Origin: DASQZT01 sp963728965
Lineage (GTDB): Bacteria > Acidobacteriota > Terriglobia > Bryobacterales > Bryobacteraceae
Reading direction: 5' to 3'
Length of the DNA: 64,000 bases
NCBI GenBank assembly: GCA_963728965.1
Contig: CAVSMH010000006.1
Location: forward strand, 1,364,001-1,428,000
Every line of letters starts with the position of its first letter. The first letter of the stretch is position 1. Shown one piece after another: positions 8,692 to 17,770 of this stretch. Made by a program: the position numbers and the translations under genes. A model generated the notes under the pieces. That model did no database searches and was not told where the DNA came from. It saw only the letters and a program-made list of their open reading frames with translations.

Positions 8692-9723
8692 ATGTCCCTT
8701 TTTCCCTACCTGGAGCGAGTCGCGGAGCGGCAGGATCTGACGGCGGCCGAAGCGCAGTCCGCCATGGCCACGATCTTGAACGGGGAGGCCAGCCCCGTGC
8801 AGATGGCTGGTCTGCTGGTGGCCTTGCGGATGAAAGGCGAGACCACCGAAGAACTGGTTGGATTTGCGCGGGCCATGCGGGAGCGGGCCGCTCCGATGGA
8901 GGCGCGCACGGCCGGAGAACCGCTGCTGGACACCTGCGGCACCGGAGGCGATTGTGCCGGCACGTTCAACATCTCGACGCTGGCCGCGTTTGTGGTGGCC
9001 GGCGCGGGGGTGCGTGTGGCCAAGCACGGCAACCGGTCGATTTCGGGGCAGTGCGGCAGCGCGGATCTGCTCGAAAGCATGGGAGTCGATATTTCGCTGC
9101 CGGCAGCCGACGCCGCGCGGGCGATCCGGGAAGTGGGCATCGGGTTTCTCTTCGCGCCGGCCATGCACGCGGCCACGGGGTACGCGCAGCCGGTGCGGCG
9201 GGAACTCCGCCTGCGCACGATTTTCAACCTGCTGGGGCCGTTGACCAACCCCGCGGGCGCCACGGCGCAGTTGGCGGGCGCTGCTTCCGAGCGAGCCGCG
9301 GAACTGATCGCCAACGCCCTGGCCGTGCTCGGCCTGGATCGCGGGTTCGTGGTCCACGGGTCGGACGGACTCGACGAGATCACCACAACGGGCCCCACTT
9401 CGATGTTCGTGATCGAAGCCGGCAAGGTGGCGCAACGCACCGTGGAGCCGGCCGATTTTGCCGTACGCACCGCTGCCTCCTGCGAATTGTTTGGCGGGGA
9501 CAAAGCGCGCCATCTTGCCATCGCGCAGGCGGTGCTGGCCGGCGAGCGGGGAGCGCCGCGGGACATCGTGCTGGTGAATGCGGCAGCCGGGCTGGTGGCA
9601 GCGGGGAGAGTGGCGACTTTTCTCGAAGGCGCCGCCATGGCGGCGGTATCCATCGACAGCGGCGCGGCGCGGCGGAAAGCGGAGGAGTTGGCGCGCTTCA
9701 GCCGATCCCCGAGTGGCGCCTGA
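8692..9723 (+). CDS. trpD: Anthranilate phosphoribosyltransferase
   Basis: A 343-residue enzyme of tryptophan synthesis joining anthranilate to PRPP. Key motifs are DTCGTGGDCAGTFNIST (PRPP/pyrophosphate loop) and KHGNRSISGQCGSADLLE. Length fits the family. No other trp gene is nearby, so the pathway genes must be dispersed. Its 3' end overlaps the convergent receiver-like gene by 26 bases. Confidence 0.95.
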   Translation: MSLFPYLERVAERQDLTAAEAQSAMATILNGEASPVQMAGLLVALRMKGETTEELVGFARAMRERAAPMEARTAGEPLLDTCGTGGDCAGTFNISTLAAFVVAGAGVRVAKHGNRSISGQCGSADLLESMGVDISLPAADAARAIREVGIGFLFAPAMHAATGYAQPVRRELRLRTIFNLLGPLTNPAGATAQLAGAASERAAELIANALAVLGLDRGFVVHGSDGLDEITTTGPTSMFVIEAGKVAQRTVEPADFAVRTAASCELFGGDKARHLAIAQAVLAGERGAPRDIVLVNAAAGLVAAGRVATFLEGAAMAAVSIDSGAARRKAEELARFSRSPSGA

Positions 9724-10078
9724 AGATCTGCGGCATATTCTGCGAGAACGCCGACCGCGCCAGCACCATATCGCAGCCGGCCTGCTGCGCTTCCTGCTTC
9801 AGGTCGGCCTGAATGTGCGACAAATAGCCGATCAGGCTGATGCCCCTGGTATCCGCGTCGGCCTTCAGCTTGGATATGAGTTTGATCGGGTGCGCCGCGT
9901 CGAAGTTCAAATCCAGCACGATCAGCGACGGTTTCGTTTTCGCCTTCTCGAGTACTTCCTTCGCGTCCTTCACGAACTCCAGGGCCAATCCCGCGCGTTT
10001 GGCAGCCTCGGTCAGCTTGACCGAGAAAAACAGATCGGTGACGACCGCCAGGATTCTCTTCGGTTCCTGCTTCTGCAT
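9698..10078 (-). CDS. Atypical response-regulator receiver-like protein
   Basis: A 126-residue single-domain protein with the alternating pattern of a CheY-like receiver: strand RILAVVTDL, helix 20-30, strand SLIVLDL with Asp56 at the phospho-acceptor position, and strand ISLIGYLS. It departs from the family in two places: the usual acidic pair after strand one is reduced to a single Asp15, and the conserved lysine after strand five is not seen (LARSAF instead). Phosphorylation by a canonical mechanism is therefore doubtful; it may be a phosphorylation-independent receiver. No kinase is adjacent. Confidence 0.6.
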   Translation of the reverse strand: MQKQEPKRILAVVTDLFFSVKLTEAAKRAGLALEFVKDAKEVLEKAKTKPSLIVLDLNFDAAHPIKLISKLKADADTRGISLIGYLSHIQADLKQEAQQAGCDMVLARSAFSQNMPQIFRRHSGIG

Positions 10079-10148
10079 AGATGCGTATCGCTGTGTTCTT
10101 ACCCGTGATCAGAGGAGGGGACGCCACGATTTTAGCATGATGTGCGTG

Positions 10149-10544
10149 TTAGCCCAATCCGTTGAAGACTTTCATCATATCGCCGTGGGCCAGCACGACC
10201 GCCGGGTCGCGCTGCAAGGCTTCGAAATAGCGGCGTGCGAAGCTGTTGCCCTGCTCGCCCGGCGACACGAGTTGGCGCGCCTGCACGATCAGGCGTTCGG
10301 CATCGGCGGGTGTGGCCGGCTCTTCCAGGTCGAGCGTCTCGTCCACCAGCACGATGAATTGGGAAAGCTCGCGCAGCCAGGCAAACCAGGGATCGTCCAA
10401 CAGCAGGCCCAGGAACTGTCCGGCGGAGGTGATGCGGGCCACGTCCCGCTCGTAGGCGGCGCGCTCGCTGTCCAGCAGGGATTTGTGCAGGCGCAGCAGT
10501 CCATTGCGCAGTCCGGTAAGGCGCTCGCGGGGGGAAGGGGCCAT
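10149..10544 (-). CDS. Hypothetical protein, mostly helical
   Basis: I do not recognise the family. The product is about 131 residues, predicted mostly alpha-helical, with a run LLRLHKSLLDSERAAYERD and a tryptophan-containing segment DDPWFAWLRELSQF. No signal peptide or membrane helix is visible, so it should be cytosolic. The start was set at 10544 because an AGGAT lies nine bases before it; alternative ATGs at 10553 and 10619 are possible. It is divergent from the next small gene, with under 100 bases between starts. Confidence 0.6.
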   Translation of the reverse strand: MAPSPRERLTGLRNGLLRLHKSLLDSERAAYERDVARITSAGQFLGLLLDDPWFAWLRELSQFIVLVDETLDLEEPATPADAERLIVQARQLVSPGEQGNSFARRYFEALQRDPAVVLAHGDMMKVFNGLG

Positions 10545-10630
10545 CTGGTCCATCCTATCGTGTCGGCGCCCGGCGGGCAGGTTGGGCCTGGCCGCACGCG
10601 GCGCGCGATTTTCCGGCAAACTGGAAGGGC

Positions 10631-11032
10631 ATGGGTTTCCTGGACAACCTGGAGAATACTCTCAAGAGCCTGGAGTCGCAGGCGGATGGCAGGGGCGATG
10701 CCGAACGGCAGCAGCGCGCGCGCGAGCAGGCGCGAGCTGACGCTCTGGCCGTGGCTCCGTGGGCCGAGGAATTGAAGAAGGGCCGCTACACGGCGGAACT
10801 GATGCGGCTGGCGACTCAGATCGGACACGAGATGCGGACGAAAGTGCACCTGGCGTGGCTGGGGGCCATCCTGCGCCTGGAAGTGCGGGGGCGCCGCCTC
10901 GAATTGCGGCCCACGCCGGAGGGGGTGGTGGCGGTCGGGATTGCGGACGGGCGGGAGGAGCCGGCCGCACCGGTGGACCTGAACGGCAGCCCGGAAGATC
11001 TTCTGCGCCGCTGGTTGCAAGCGCCGGTTTGA
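10631..11032 (+). CDS. Hypothetical protein
   Basis: A 133-residue soluble protein without a recognised domain. The first 45 residues are charged and probably helical (MGFLDNLENTLKSLESQ and an Arg/Gln/Ala-rich stretch). The C-terminal part alternates short strands (ILRLEVRGRRLELRPTPEGVVAVGI). It ends with a helix ending in RRWLQAPV. It lies 23 bases upstream of the potassium channel gene on the same strand and may be co-transcribed with it, but no functional link is evident. Confidence 0.55.
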   Translation: MGFLDNLENTLKSLESQADGRGDAERQQRAREQARADALAVAPWAEELKKGRYTAELMRLATQIGHEMRTKVHLAWLGAILRLEVRGRRLELRPTPEGVVAVGIADGREEPAAPVDLNGSPEDLLRRWLQAPV

Positions 11033-11055
11033 GCGGTTCGTGCATCTGATCAGGC

Positions 11056-11967
11056 ATGCGCAGAGTGACGTTCGACCCCGGCCTGACCCAGCAATTCACC
11101 GAGCCCTTCCGGCGGGTCATCAATAAGGACGGCAGCTTCAACGTACGCCGGCGGGGCACCACCTGGCGCGACTTTCACCCTTACCTGCACCTGATCAACA
11201 TGCGCTGGCCCGGCTTTCTGGTGGTGCTGTTTCTGGGATACCTGGTGGTGAACACCTTGTTCGCGTGCCTGTACTATGCCGTCGGGACCGAGCAGCTTCA
11301 GGGCGCATACGCGCCCACCGCATTCGGCCGGTTCCTGAAGACGTTTTTCTTCAGCGCGCACACCCTGAGCACGGTGGGCTACGGCAGCATTTCGCCGCTG
11401 GGCACGGGGGCGAACGTGGTGGCCTCGTTCGAATCGCTGGCGGGGGTGCTGGGTTTCGCGGTGGCCACGGGACTGCTTTACGGCCGCGTCTCGCGGCCCT
11501 CGGCGCGCATCGGCTTCAGCGAGACGATGATCATCGCGCCCTATCAGGAGTCGACCAGCCTCCAGTTCCGGGTGGTCAACCGACGCCCGAATTCACTGAT
11601 GGAACTGGAGGCCCGGGTGATGCTGATGACCGTGGACCGCACGGAAGCGGGCCCCAGCCGGATGTACAAACTGCTCCGCCTGGAGAGGGACCAGGTGATG
11701 TTTCTTCCCCTGACGTGGACGGTGGTCCACGTGATCGACCCGGACAGCCCGCTATGGGGGAAGACCGCAGACCACTTGCGGGAAGAGCAGGCGGAGATCC
11801 TGATCCTGATCAAAGCCTACGACGACACCTTCAGCCAGACCGTGCAGGCGCTGTACTCCTACCGGCACGACGAGATCCAGTGGGGCCGGCGATTCGTCCC
11901 GGCGTTTTCGGTGGACGAGGCCGGCGACCTGGTGCTCGAAATCCGCAAGGTGGGGGAGTTGTCGTAA
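11056..11967 (+). CDS. Inward-rectifier (Kir-type) potassium channel
   Basis: A 303-residue prokaryotic Kir channel. Two membrane helices (about 50-75 and 118-140) flank a pore helix and the potassium selectivity filter TVGYGS starting at Thr106. The C-terminal half is the immunoglobulin-like cytoplasmic domain of Kir channels, recognised by FRVVNRRPNSLMELEARV and YDDTFSQTVQALYSY. Length matches KirBac proteins. A slide-helix region (WRDFHPYLHLINM) precedes the first helix, as expected. It probably allows gated potassium flux across the inner membrane; the gating ligand cannot be read. Confidence 0.93.
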   Translation: MRRVTFDPGLTQQFTEPFRRVINKDGSFNVRRRGTTWRDFHPYLHLINMRWPGFLVVLFLGYLVVNTLFACLYYAVGTEQLQGAYAPTAFGRFLKTFFFSAHTLSTVGYGSISPLGTGANVVASFESLAGVLGFAVATGLLYGRVSRPSARIGFSETMIIAPYQESTSLQFRVVNRRPNSLMELEARVMLMTVDRTEAGPSRMYKLLRLERDQVMFLPLTWTVVHVIDPDSPLWGKTADHLREEQAEILILIKAYDDTFSQTVQALYSYRHDEIQWGRRFVPAFSVDEAGDLVLEIRKVGELS

Positions 11968-12022
11968 GGGAGGACGCCGGCCGCAGCCTGGGCGGGCTAC
12001 GGCCGGGCGAATTGTGGAGCGG

Positions 12023-13608
12023 TTAGCGGGATGCGCGCTGCTCTCTTTCCGCGGCAGGCGCCAGCGCCATGACGGCCCAGGCGGTGGCGGAGGAAGAAAT
12101 CCACTGGTCGTGATCGTACGGGAACCCGCTCTGGAAATAGGGCTGGAACTTGGGCGATCGGCTGCGCACGTACCAGGAGCCATCGGCGCCTTGCGTGCCC
12201 AACAGGTACTTCACGCCGCGCTGGTAGGCTGCGCCGGAGGCGGGCAGCACGCCGCTTTCGCGAAGGGCCCACAGGGCCTGGCCGGTGGCGAAGGCATCGC
12301 TCGCCAGACGGCCGGTCTGCGACCACCCGCCGTCTTCGTGCTGCCGCGCCAGGAGCGCTTTCGCCAAAACGCGCAGCCGGTCGCGAGCGAGGCCGGCCCA
12401 GCCCAGGGCGGCGAGCTGCATCGCGGCGTCGTCGGTGGTGATGGCCTTGGCCTCGAGCAGGAAGGCGCGGGCGCGTGCCACGCGCTGGTCGAATTCGTCC
12501 TTCCGCGCGGGCCAGGCATACTGCTGGAGCGCCCGCATGGCCACCGCGGTGTGGGTGATGACGCCATCCTCAAAGGGCGGGCGGGAGATGCCGCCGAGCC
12601 GCCAGGATCCATCGCCGCGCTGGCAGGAGGCCACATAGACAGCCATCGCGTCGGTGATGGCGTTGGCTGGGTAGCGTGCCGCGGCCATGGCCCATAAGGA
12701 GAAGCTTTCGTTGTCGGACAACCCGCCGATATCGATCCGCTGAAGAATCATCTCCTGGAACCCGGTCCACATCGTGGCGTTCCGAGGCAATGGCGAGCAT
12801 CAACGGCGTCATCCCGCGCACGTCCTGGTCATCGACGCGGGCTCCGGCGGCGAGCAGCGTTCGGGTCATTTCCGCGGGACAGTAAGCCGCCGCCAGCATG
12901 AGCGGAGTGAGTCCGCTCAACTGGATTTTGCCGAACTTTACTTCACCGCCGAAGGTGTTGGCCGAATTCACATTGGCGCCCTTGGCAAGGAGGAAGCGGA
13001 CGGCGCCCAGATTGCAGTTCATGGCGGCGCTCTGGAGCGGGGTGAAGCCGTCCCCGTCGGCCGCATCGGGGGGCGCCCCCGCGGCGATCAGCACGCGCAT
13101 GGTTTCGAACTGGCCGGCATCGGCGGCCAGCCGCACGGCGGTAGTTCCGTGGCTGTCTTTGGCGTTCACGTGGGCGCCCTGGTGGAGGAGGAGACGAACG
13201 GTTTCGGTGCATCCGTCACACCATGCGGCGACCATCAGGGGCGTGCGGCCCAGCTTGGAGGCGGCGTTCACGTCGGCGCCCTTTTCGATCAACAGGGCGG
13301 CTTTGCGCGGGTCGCCCGCGCCCCACAGCAATGCGGTGGCTTCCAGGCCGTTCTTTGCGTTGACGTCGGCGCCCGCGTCCAACAGCAGTTTCCACGGCGT
13401 CCGTGCTGCCGAAGGCCGCGGCGTGCATCAGCAGGGTCGTGCCGCGCCGGTCGCGGGTGTTCACGTCGACGCCCTTGGCAAGCTGCGCTTTCAGGGAAGG
13501 CAGGTTGTTTTTGCGAATGGCCTGGAACAGGTCGTCGGCCGGATTCTGGCCGCTCGCGGCAGCGCAGAGAAACAGCAAAGACGTCGTGATAGCTCCGATT
13601 CCCCTCAT
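12023..13608 (-). pseudogene. Broken exported protein: ankyrin repeats plus terpene-cyclase-fold (prenyltransferase/SHC-like) repeats
   Basis: The coding information runs through three frames. Frame one starts at 13608 after GGAGAG and gives a signal peptide (TTSLLFLCAAASGQ) and the first ankyrin units. Removing one C of the CC at 13392-13393 joins it to frame two with a perfect ankyrin junction (DAVKLLLDAGADVNAKN). Frame two holds about five further repeats to about 12775. Frame three (from about 12790 down to 12023) holds QW-like toroid repeats such as RGDGSWRL and HEDGGWSQ. The second junction falls in mid-repeat and no one-base change restores a full unit, so a larger piece may be missing. 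It is either a pseudogene or a local assembly fault. Confidence 0.75.
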
Positions 13609-13783
13609 CAGGTACTCTCCTCCAGACAGGATTGCCTCGATCCCTCAGATCCGCGGGTTGGCCGCCTCACGCATGGGCGAAGGCCAGTCAGCGAATCATG
13701 CTCTCCTACAACGCGTAATCGGGCCACGGAAATGGATCATGCGGGGCTGGTAAAATAGAAGGTAAACCCCGATAGGAGCCAAT

Positions 13784-16297
13784 TTGCCAGACCAGGAACT
13801 GCCGTTACAGGGTCCGCCTGTGCCGCCCGGCGGGGGCGACGGGAATAAGAACCTCGTACCCATCAACATCGAAGACGAGATGCGGCGCTCGTACCTCGAC
13901 TACGCCATGAGCGTGATTGTGGGGCGCGCGCTGCCGGATATCCGCGACGGCCTGAAGCCGGTGCACCGCCGGATCCTGTACTCGATGCAGCAGATGGGGC
14001 TGGCGTTCAACCGGCCCACCCGCAAGTGCGCCCGCATCGTGGGCGACGTGATGGGCAAATACCACCCGCACGGGGACGCCCCCATCTACGACGCCCTGGT
14101 GCGGCTGGCGCAGCCGTTTTCGATGCGCTACACGCTGGTGGACGGGCAGGGGAATTTCGGTTCGGTGGATGGCGACCCGCCGGCGGCGCAGCGGTACACC
14201 GAGGCGCGCCTTTCGCGGATCGCCGGCTCGCTGCTGGAGGACCTGGACAAGGAAACGGTCGATTTCAAGCCGAACTACGACGACAGCGAAGTCGAACCCG
14301 AAGTGCTGCCCACGCGGGTGCCGAACCTGCTGGTGAACGGTTCCGCCGGCATCGCCGTCGGCATGGCGACCAATATTCCTCCGCACAACCTGACCGAGAT
14401 CATCTCCGCCACCATCCAACTGATCCAGCATCCCACCACTCCGCTGATCACGATTCTGGACATGGTCAAGGGTCCGGATTTTCCGACCGGCGGGTTCATT
14501 CTGGGGCGGCAGGGGATCCTCGACGCGTATACCCGGGGACGCGGCCAGCTCAAGCTGCGCGCCCGCGCCGCCATCGAGCGCGTCGGCAAAGACCGGGAGC
14601 AGATCATCGTTACCGAGATTCCCTACCAGGTCAACAAGTCGAAACTGCTGGAGCAGATCGCCGGACTGGTCAACGACAAGCGCATTGAAGGCATCGCGGA
14701 CGTGCTCGACCACAGCGACCGCGACGGCATGCGCATCGTGCTGGAGCTGAAACGCGGCGAGCAGGCCGAAGTGGTGCTGAATAACCTGTATAAGCACTCG
14801 CAACTGCAGATCGGTTTCGGCGTGATCATGTTGTCGATCGTCAACGGCCAGCCGCGCGAGCTGGGCCTGTTGGACATGATCAAGTTCTTCATCGACCACC
14901 GGGTGGAAGTGGTCCGGCGGCGCACCGAGTACGAACTGCGGCGGGCGCGGGACCGGGAGCACATTTTGCTCGGCTTTCAGAAGGCCCTCCAGAACCTGGA
15001 CGAAGTGATCCGGCTGATCCGCGCCGCGCGGCAGCCGCGGGAAGCGCGCGAGTCGCTGGTGGCGCAGTTCGAATTTTCCGAGAAGCAGGCGCAGGCCATC
15101 ATCGAGCTCCAGTTGCAGCGCCTCACCGGGATGGAGCAGCAGAAGATCCTCGACGAACTCGCCGACATCCAGCGGCGCATCGCCGAGTACCTGGAAATTC
15201 TCGGCTCCGACAAGGTGCTGCGCGACCTGATCATTAAAGAACTGCGCGACGTGCAGAAAGAGTTCGGGGACGCCCGGCGCACCGAGATCATCGAAGATAC
15301 CGGCGAAATCAAGCTGGAAGACCTGGTGGCGGTGGAAGACGTCGCGGTAACCGTGACCCGCGGCGGGTATCTGAAGCGCACCGCGGTGGACACTTACCGG
15401 CGCCAGACGCGCGGCGGCAAGGGCCGCATCGGCATGGGCACCCGCGCGGAGGATTTCGTGGAGCACCTGATCGTGGCGTCCACCCACAGCTACCTGCTCA
15501 TCTTCACCACCCGGGGGCGGGTCTACTGGCTCAAAATCTATGAAATCCCCGACGCCAGCACCACCGGCAAGGGCAAGCACATCTCGAACCTCATCAATCT
15601 GCAGCCCGACGAGACGGTGAAGGCGTTCCTGTCGGTGAAGGACTTCGTTCCGGACCGCTACGTGATCATGGTGACCAAGCACGGCGTGATCAAGAAATCC
15701 GAGCTTACCGAGTTCGACAACCCGATGTCGCGCGGCATTATCGCCGTGTCGCTGGACGAAGGCGATGAGCTGATCGGCGCCAAGATCACGCGCGGCGACA
15801 ACTTCATCATCCTGGGATCGCACGAAGGCCAGGCCATCCGCTTCGCCGAAAGCCAGGTGCGCGCCATGGGCCGCCAGGCGCGCGGCGTACGCGCGATGGA
15901 CCTTCCGGCTGAGGACTACCTGGTGGGGATGGAGGTGGTGGAGGAGGAAGGTCTGATCCTGTCGATCGCCGAAAACGGCTACGGCAAACGGACTCCGCTC
16001 AAACATTACCGGCTCACCGCGCGCGGCGGAAAAGGTGTGATCAACATGAAGACCACCAGCAAGACCGGGCGGGTGGTGGGGATCCTCTCGGTGAGGGAGG
16101 ATTCGGAGATCATCATCGTCAGCCAGAACGGCAAGATCATCCGCATCGAATCTTCGACCATTCGCCAGGCGGGCCGTTCCACGCAGGGTGTCAAGCTGGT
16201 GAGCCTGGAGGACGGCGACAAGATCGCAGCGGCTTCGGTGATTCCGGAGACCGAGGATACCAACGGCAACGGGCAGGACACCCTGCCGCTTCAGTAG
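13784..16297 (+). CDS. gyrA: DNA gyrase subunit A
   Basis: An 837-residue type II topoisomerase subunit that breaks and rejoins DNA to introduce negative supercoils. The TTG start is chosen because GGAG sits just before it and no ATG precedes the conserved domain. The catalytic tyrosine is Tyr138 in AAQRYTEARLS. The C-terminal beta-pinwheel includes the GyrA box QTRGGKG at 541-547, which separates gyrase from topoisomerase IV. The quinolone region reads HPHGDAPIYD, so the positions equal to E. coli Ser83 and Ala84 are Ala99 and Pro100. larE follows 16 bases later. Confidence 0.97.
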   Translation: MPDQELPLQGPPVPPGGGDGNKNLVPINIEDEMRRSYLDYAMSVIVGRALPDIRDGLKPVHRRILYSMQQMGLAFNRPTRKCARIVGDVMGKYHPHGDAPIYDALVRLAQPFSMRYTLVDGQGNFGSVDGDPPAAQRYTEARLSRIAGSLLEDLDKETVDFKPNYDDSEVEPEVLPTRVPNLLVNGSAGIAVGMATNIPPHNLTEIISATIQLIQHPTTPLITILDMVKGPDFPTGGFILGRQGILDAYTRGRGQLKLRARAAIERVGKDREQIIVTEIPYQVNKSKLLEQIAGLVNDKRIEGIADVLDHSDRDGMRIVLELKRGEQAEVVLNNLYKHSQLQIGFGVIMLSIVNGQPRELGLLDMIKFFIDHRVEVVRRRTEYELRRARDREHILLGFQKALQNLDEVIRLIRAARQPREARESLVAQFEFSEKQAQAIIELQLQRLTGMEQQKILDELADIQRRIAEYLEILGSDKVLRDLIIKELRDVQKEFGDARRTEIIEDTGEIKLEDLVAVEDVAVTVTRGGYLKRTAVDTYRRQTRGGKGRIGMGTRAEDFVEHLIVASTHSYLLIFTTRGRVYWLKIYEIPDASTTGKGKHISNLINLQPDETVKAFLSVKDFVPDRYVIMVTKHGVIKKSELTEFDNPMSRGIIAVSLDEGDELIGAKITRGDNFIILGSHEGQAIRFAESQVRAMGRQARGVRAMDLPAEDYLVGMEVVEEEGLILSIAENGYGKRTPLKHYRLTARGGKGVINMKTTSKTGRVVGILSVREDSEIIIVSQNGKIIRIESSTIRQAGRSTQGVKLVSLEDGDKIAAASVIPETEDTNGNGQDTLPLQ

Positions 16298-16313
16298 AAT
16301 AGGGATAACGGCT

Positions 16314-17159
16314 ATGGCTGCAATCGTGGAGCTGTCGAATCCGGCGCGCCTGCGCGAAAAAGAAGACTGCCTGTTCAGCGAACTGCGGCGCATGGGCCGC
16401 GTGATCGTCGCCTTTTCGGGCGGTACCGACTCGGCCTACCTGGCGTGGGCGGCGAACCGCGCCATCGGCTCGAATGCCGTCGCCATCACCGCCGACTCGG
16501 CATCCCTGCCCGAGTCGCACAAACGCGATGCGGAGGCGTTCGTGGCCGCCTTCGGCATCGCCCATGAATATGTCCAGACGCACGAATTCGACAATCCGGA
16601 CTACGCCCAGAATGGTCCCGACCGCTGTTTCCACTGCAAGGACGAGTTGTTCACGCGGCTGGAAGAGGTGGGCCGCGAGCGTGGATACGAGCACATCGTG
16701 TACGGCGTGAACGTGGACGACCTGGGCGACTACCGGCCCGGCCAGAATGCCGCGCGGCAGCACGAGGTCGCCGCGCCGCTGGCCGACGCGGGGTTGACCA
16801 AGGCCGAAATCCGGGAGCTTTCACGGCTGGCCGGCCTGCCCACCTGGGACCGGCCGGCCGCGGCGTGCCTGAGCTCGCGAATCCCCTATGGGACTCCGGT
16901 CACCATCGAGAACGTGAAGACCGTGGAGTCGGGCGAAGAGCAGCTCAAGGCGCTCGGGTTCCGGCAGTTCCGCGTGCGGTTCCACGGCGAAGTGGCGCGC
17001 ATCGAAATCGCCCGCGACGAGATGCCCAGGGCGCTCACCATGGAAATGGCTGCCCGGTTGACGGAGATCTTCAAGGGTTTGGGATTCAAGTATGTGACGC
17101 TTGACCTGGAGGGCTACCGCCAGGGCTCGCTGAACGAAGTGCTGGGACTCAAGAAATAG
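16314..17159 (+). CDS. larE: ATP-dependent sacrificial sulfur transferase LarE
   Basis: A 281-residue PP-loop protein (AFSGGTDSAYLAW at about 33-45). LarE adds sulfur to the pyridinium-dicarboxylate precursor of the nickel-pincer cofactor used by lactate racemase and relatives. The family block PDRCFHCKDELF gives Cys105 and Cys108, and Cys185 lies in PAAACLSSRIP. This three-cysteine set resembles LarE proteins that hold a [4Fe-4S] cluster rather than sacrificing one cysteine. larB and larC are not in the window. It is probably co-transcribed with gyrA. Confidence 0.92.
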   Translation: MAAIVELSNPARLREKEDCLFSELRRMGRVIVAFSGGTDSAYLAWAANRAIGSNAVAITADSASLPESHKRDAEAFVAAFGIAHEYVQTHEFDNPDYAQNGPDRCFHCKDELFTRLEEVGRERGYEHIVYGVNVDDLGDYRPGQNAARQHEVAAPLADAGLTKAEIRELSRLAGLPTWDRPAAACLSSRIPYGTPVTIENVKTVESGEEQLKALGFRQFRVRFHGEVARIEIARDEMPRALTMEMAARLTEIFKGLGFKYVTLDLEGYRQGSLNEVLGLKK

Positions 17160-17214
17160 GCATCGGGGCCGGCAAGCAGACCCGATTCTCCGAAATATGC
17201 TACAAAATTGGGGC

Positions 17215-17586
17215 ATGAAGCGACTTCTCGTGTGCCTGGTTCTCATCGCGTTCGCCCTGGGAGCCACCGATAGCGGCCTGACCGGCACGTGGGCCGGCAG
17301 CGCGGTGCTTACCGGTCCGGACGGCCAGCCCCGCAATTCCGGCGCGGTCATGATTCTCAAACAGGAAGGCACCGCCCTCACCGGCACGGCGGGCCCCTCC
17401 GACGAGCGGCAGGTGCCGATCGAAAAAGGCAGAATCGAAGGCGCAAAGGTCACCTTCGATGTCAGCGCGGACGAGTCCACGTTCCACTTCACGATGGTGC
17501 TGGACAAGGACCAGCTCAAGGGCGAAGCGAGCGGCTCGCAAGCCGGGAACCCGGTAAAAGTAACCATCGAGCTAGCCCGGCGCTAA
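17215..17586 (+). CDS. Small exported beta-rich hypothetical protein
   Basis: A 123-residue protein with a clear Sec signal (MKRLLVCLVLIAFALGA, cut near residue 17-20). The mature part looks like a small beta-barrel or sandwich (GTWAGSAVLTG, ALTGTAGPSDERQVPI, KVTIELARR), a pattern shared with short acidobacterial secreted proteins. The start was moved to the second ATG because the first six codons add nothing to the signal peptide. Function unknown; it probably lies in the periplasm. Confidence 0.7.
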   Translation: MKRLLVCLVLIAFALGATDSGLTGTWAGSAVLTGPDGQPRNSGAVMILKQEGTALTGTAGPSDERQVPIEKGRIEGAKVTFDVSADESTFHFTMVLDKDQLKGEASGSQAGNPVKVTIELARR

Positions 17587-17719
17587 GTCGTCGGCGGGGC
17601 CATGCAGTTCGTGGCCGGCGGACTCGTCTGCGTGATCCCGGCACGGCGCGCGCTGGGGCGTGAATCCGGCCATCACGCTGCATCACGAATAGCGATCCGG
17701 GCTGACGCGCGGTCTACCA

Positions 17720-17748
17720 TTGACATGCAAGTCGGCGTTTGATATTAC
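17720..17748 (+). promoter_or_regulatory. Sigma-70-type promoter of the HU gene
   Basis: A perfect -35 box TTGACA (17720-17725) is followed by a 17-base spacer and TATTAC (17743-17748), four of six matches to the -10 consensus. Transcription would begin near 17755, about 15 bases before the GTG start of the HU-like gene. This is the best consensus promoter seen in the window. Confidence 0.6.
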
Positions 17749-17770
17749 TCGCGGGCATCGAGGGTGCCCG

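Noticed and set aside
6591..9812. Open frame of 1073 codons on the plus strand
   Set aside because: Antisense to sucC and sucD and out of frame with trpD; low-complexity shadow composition and no start context.
13805..16393. Open frame of 862 codons on the minus strand
   Set aside because: Exact antisense of gyrA; codon bias of gyrA explains the absence of stops.
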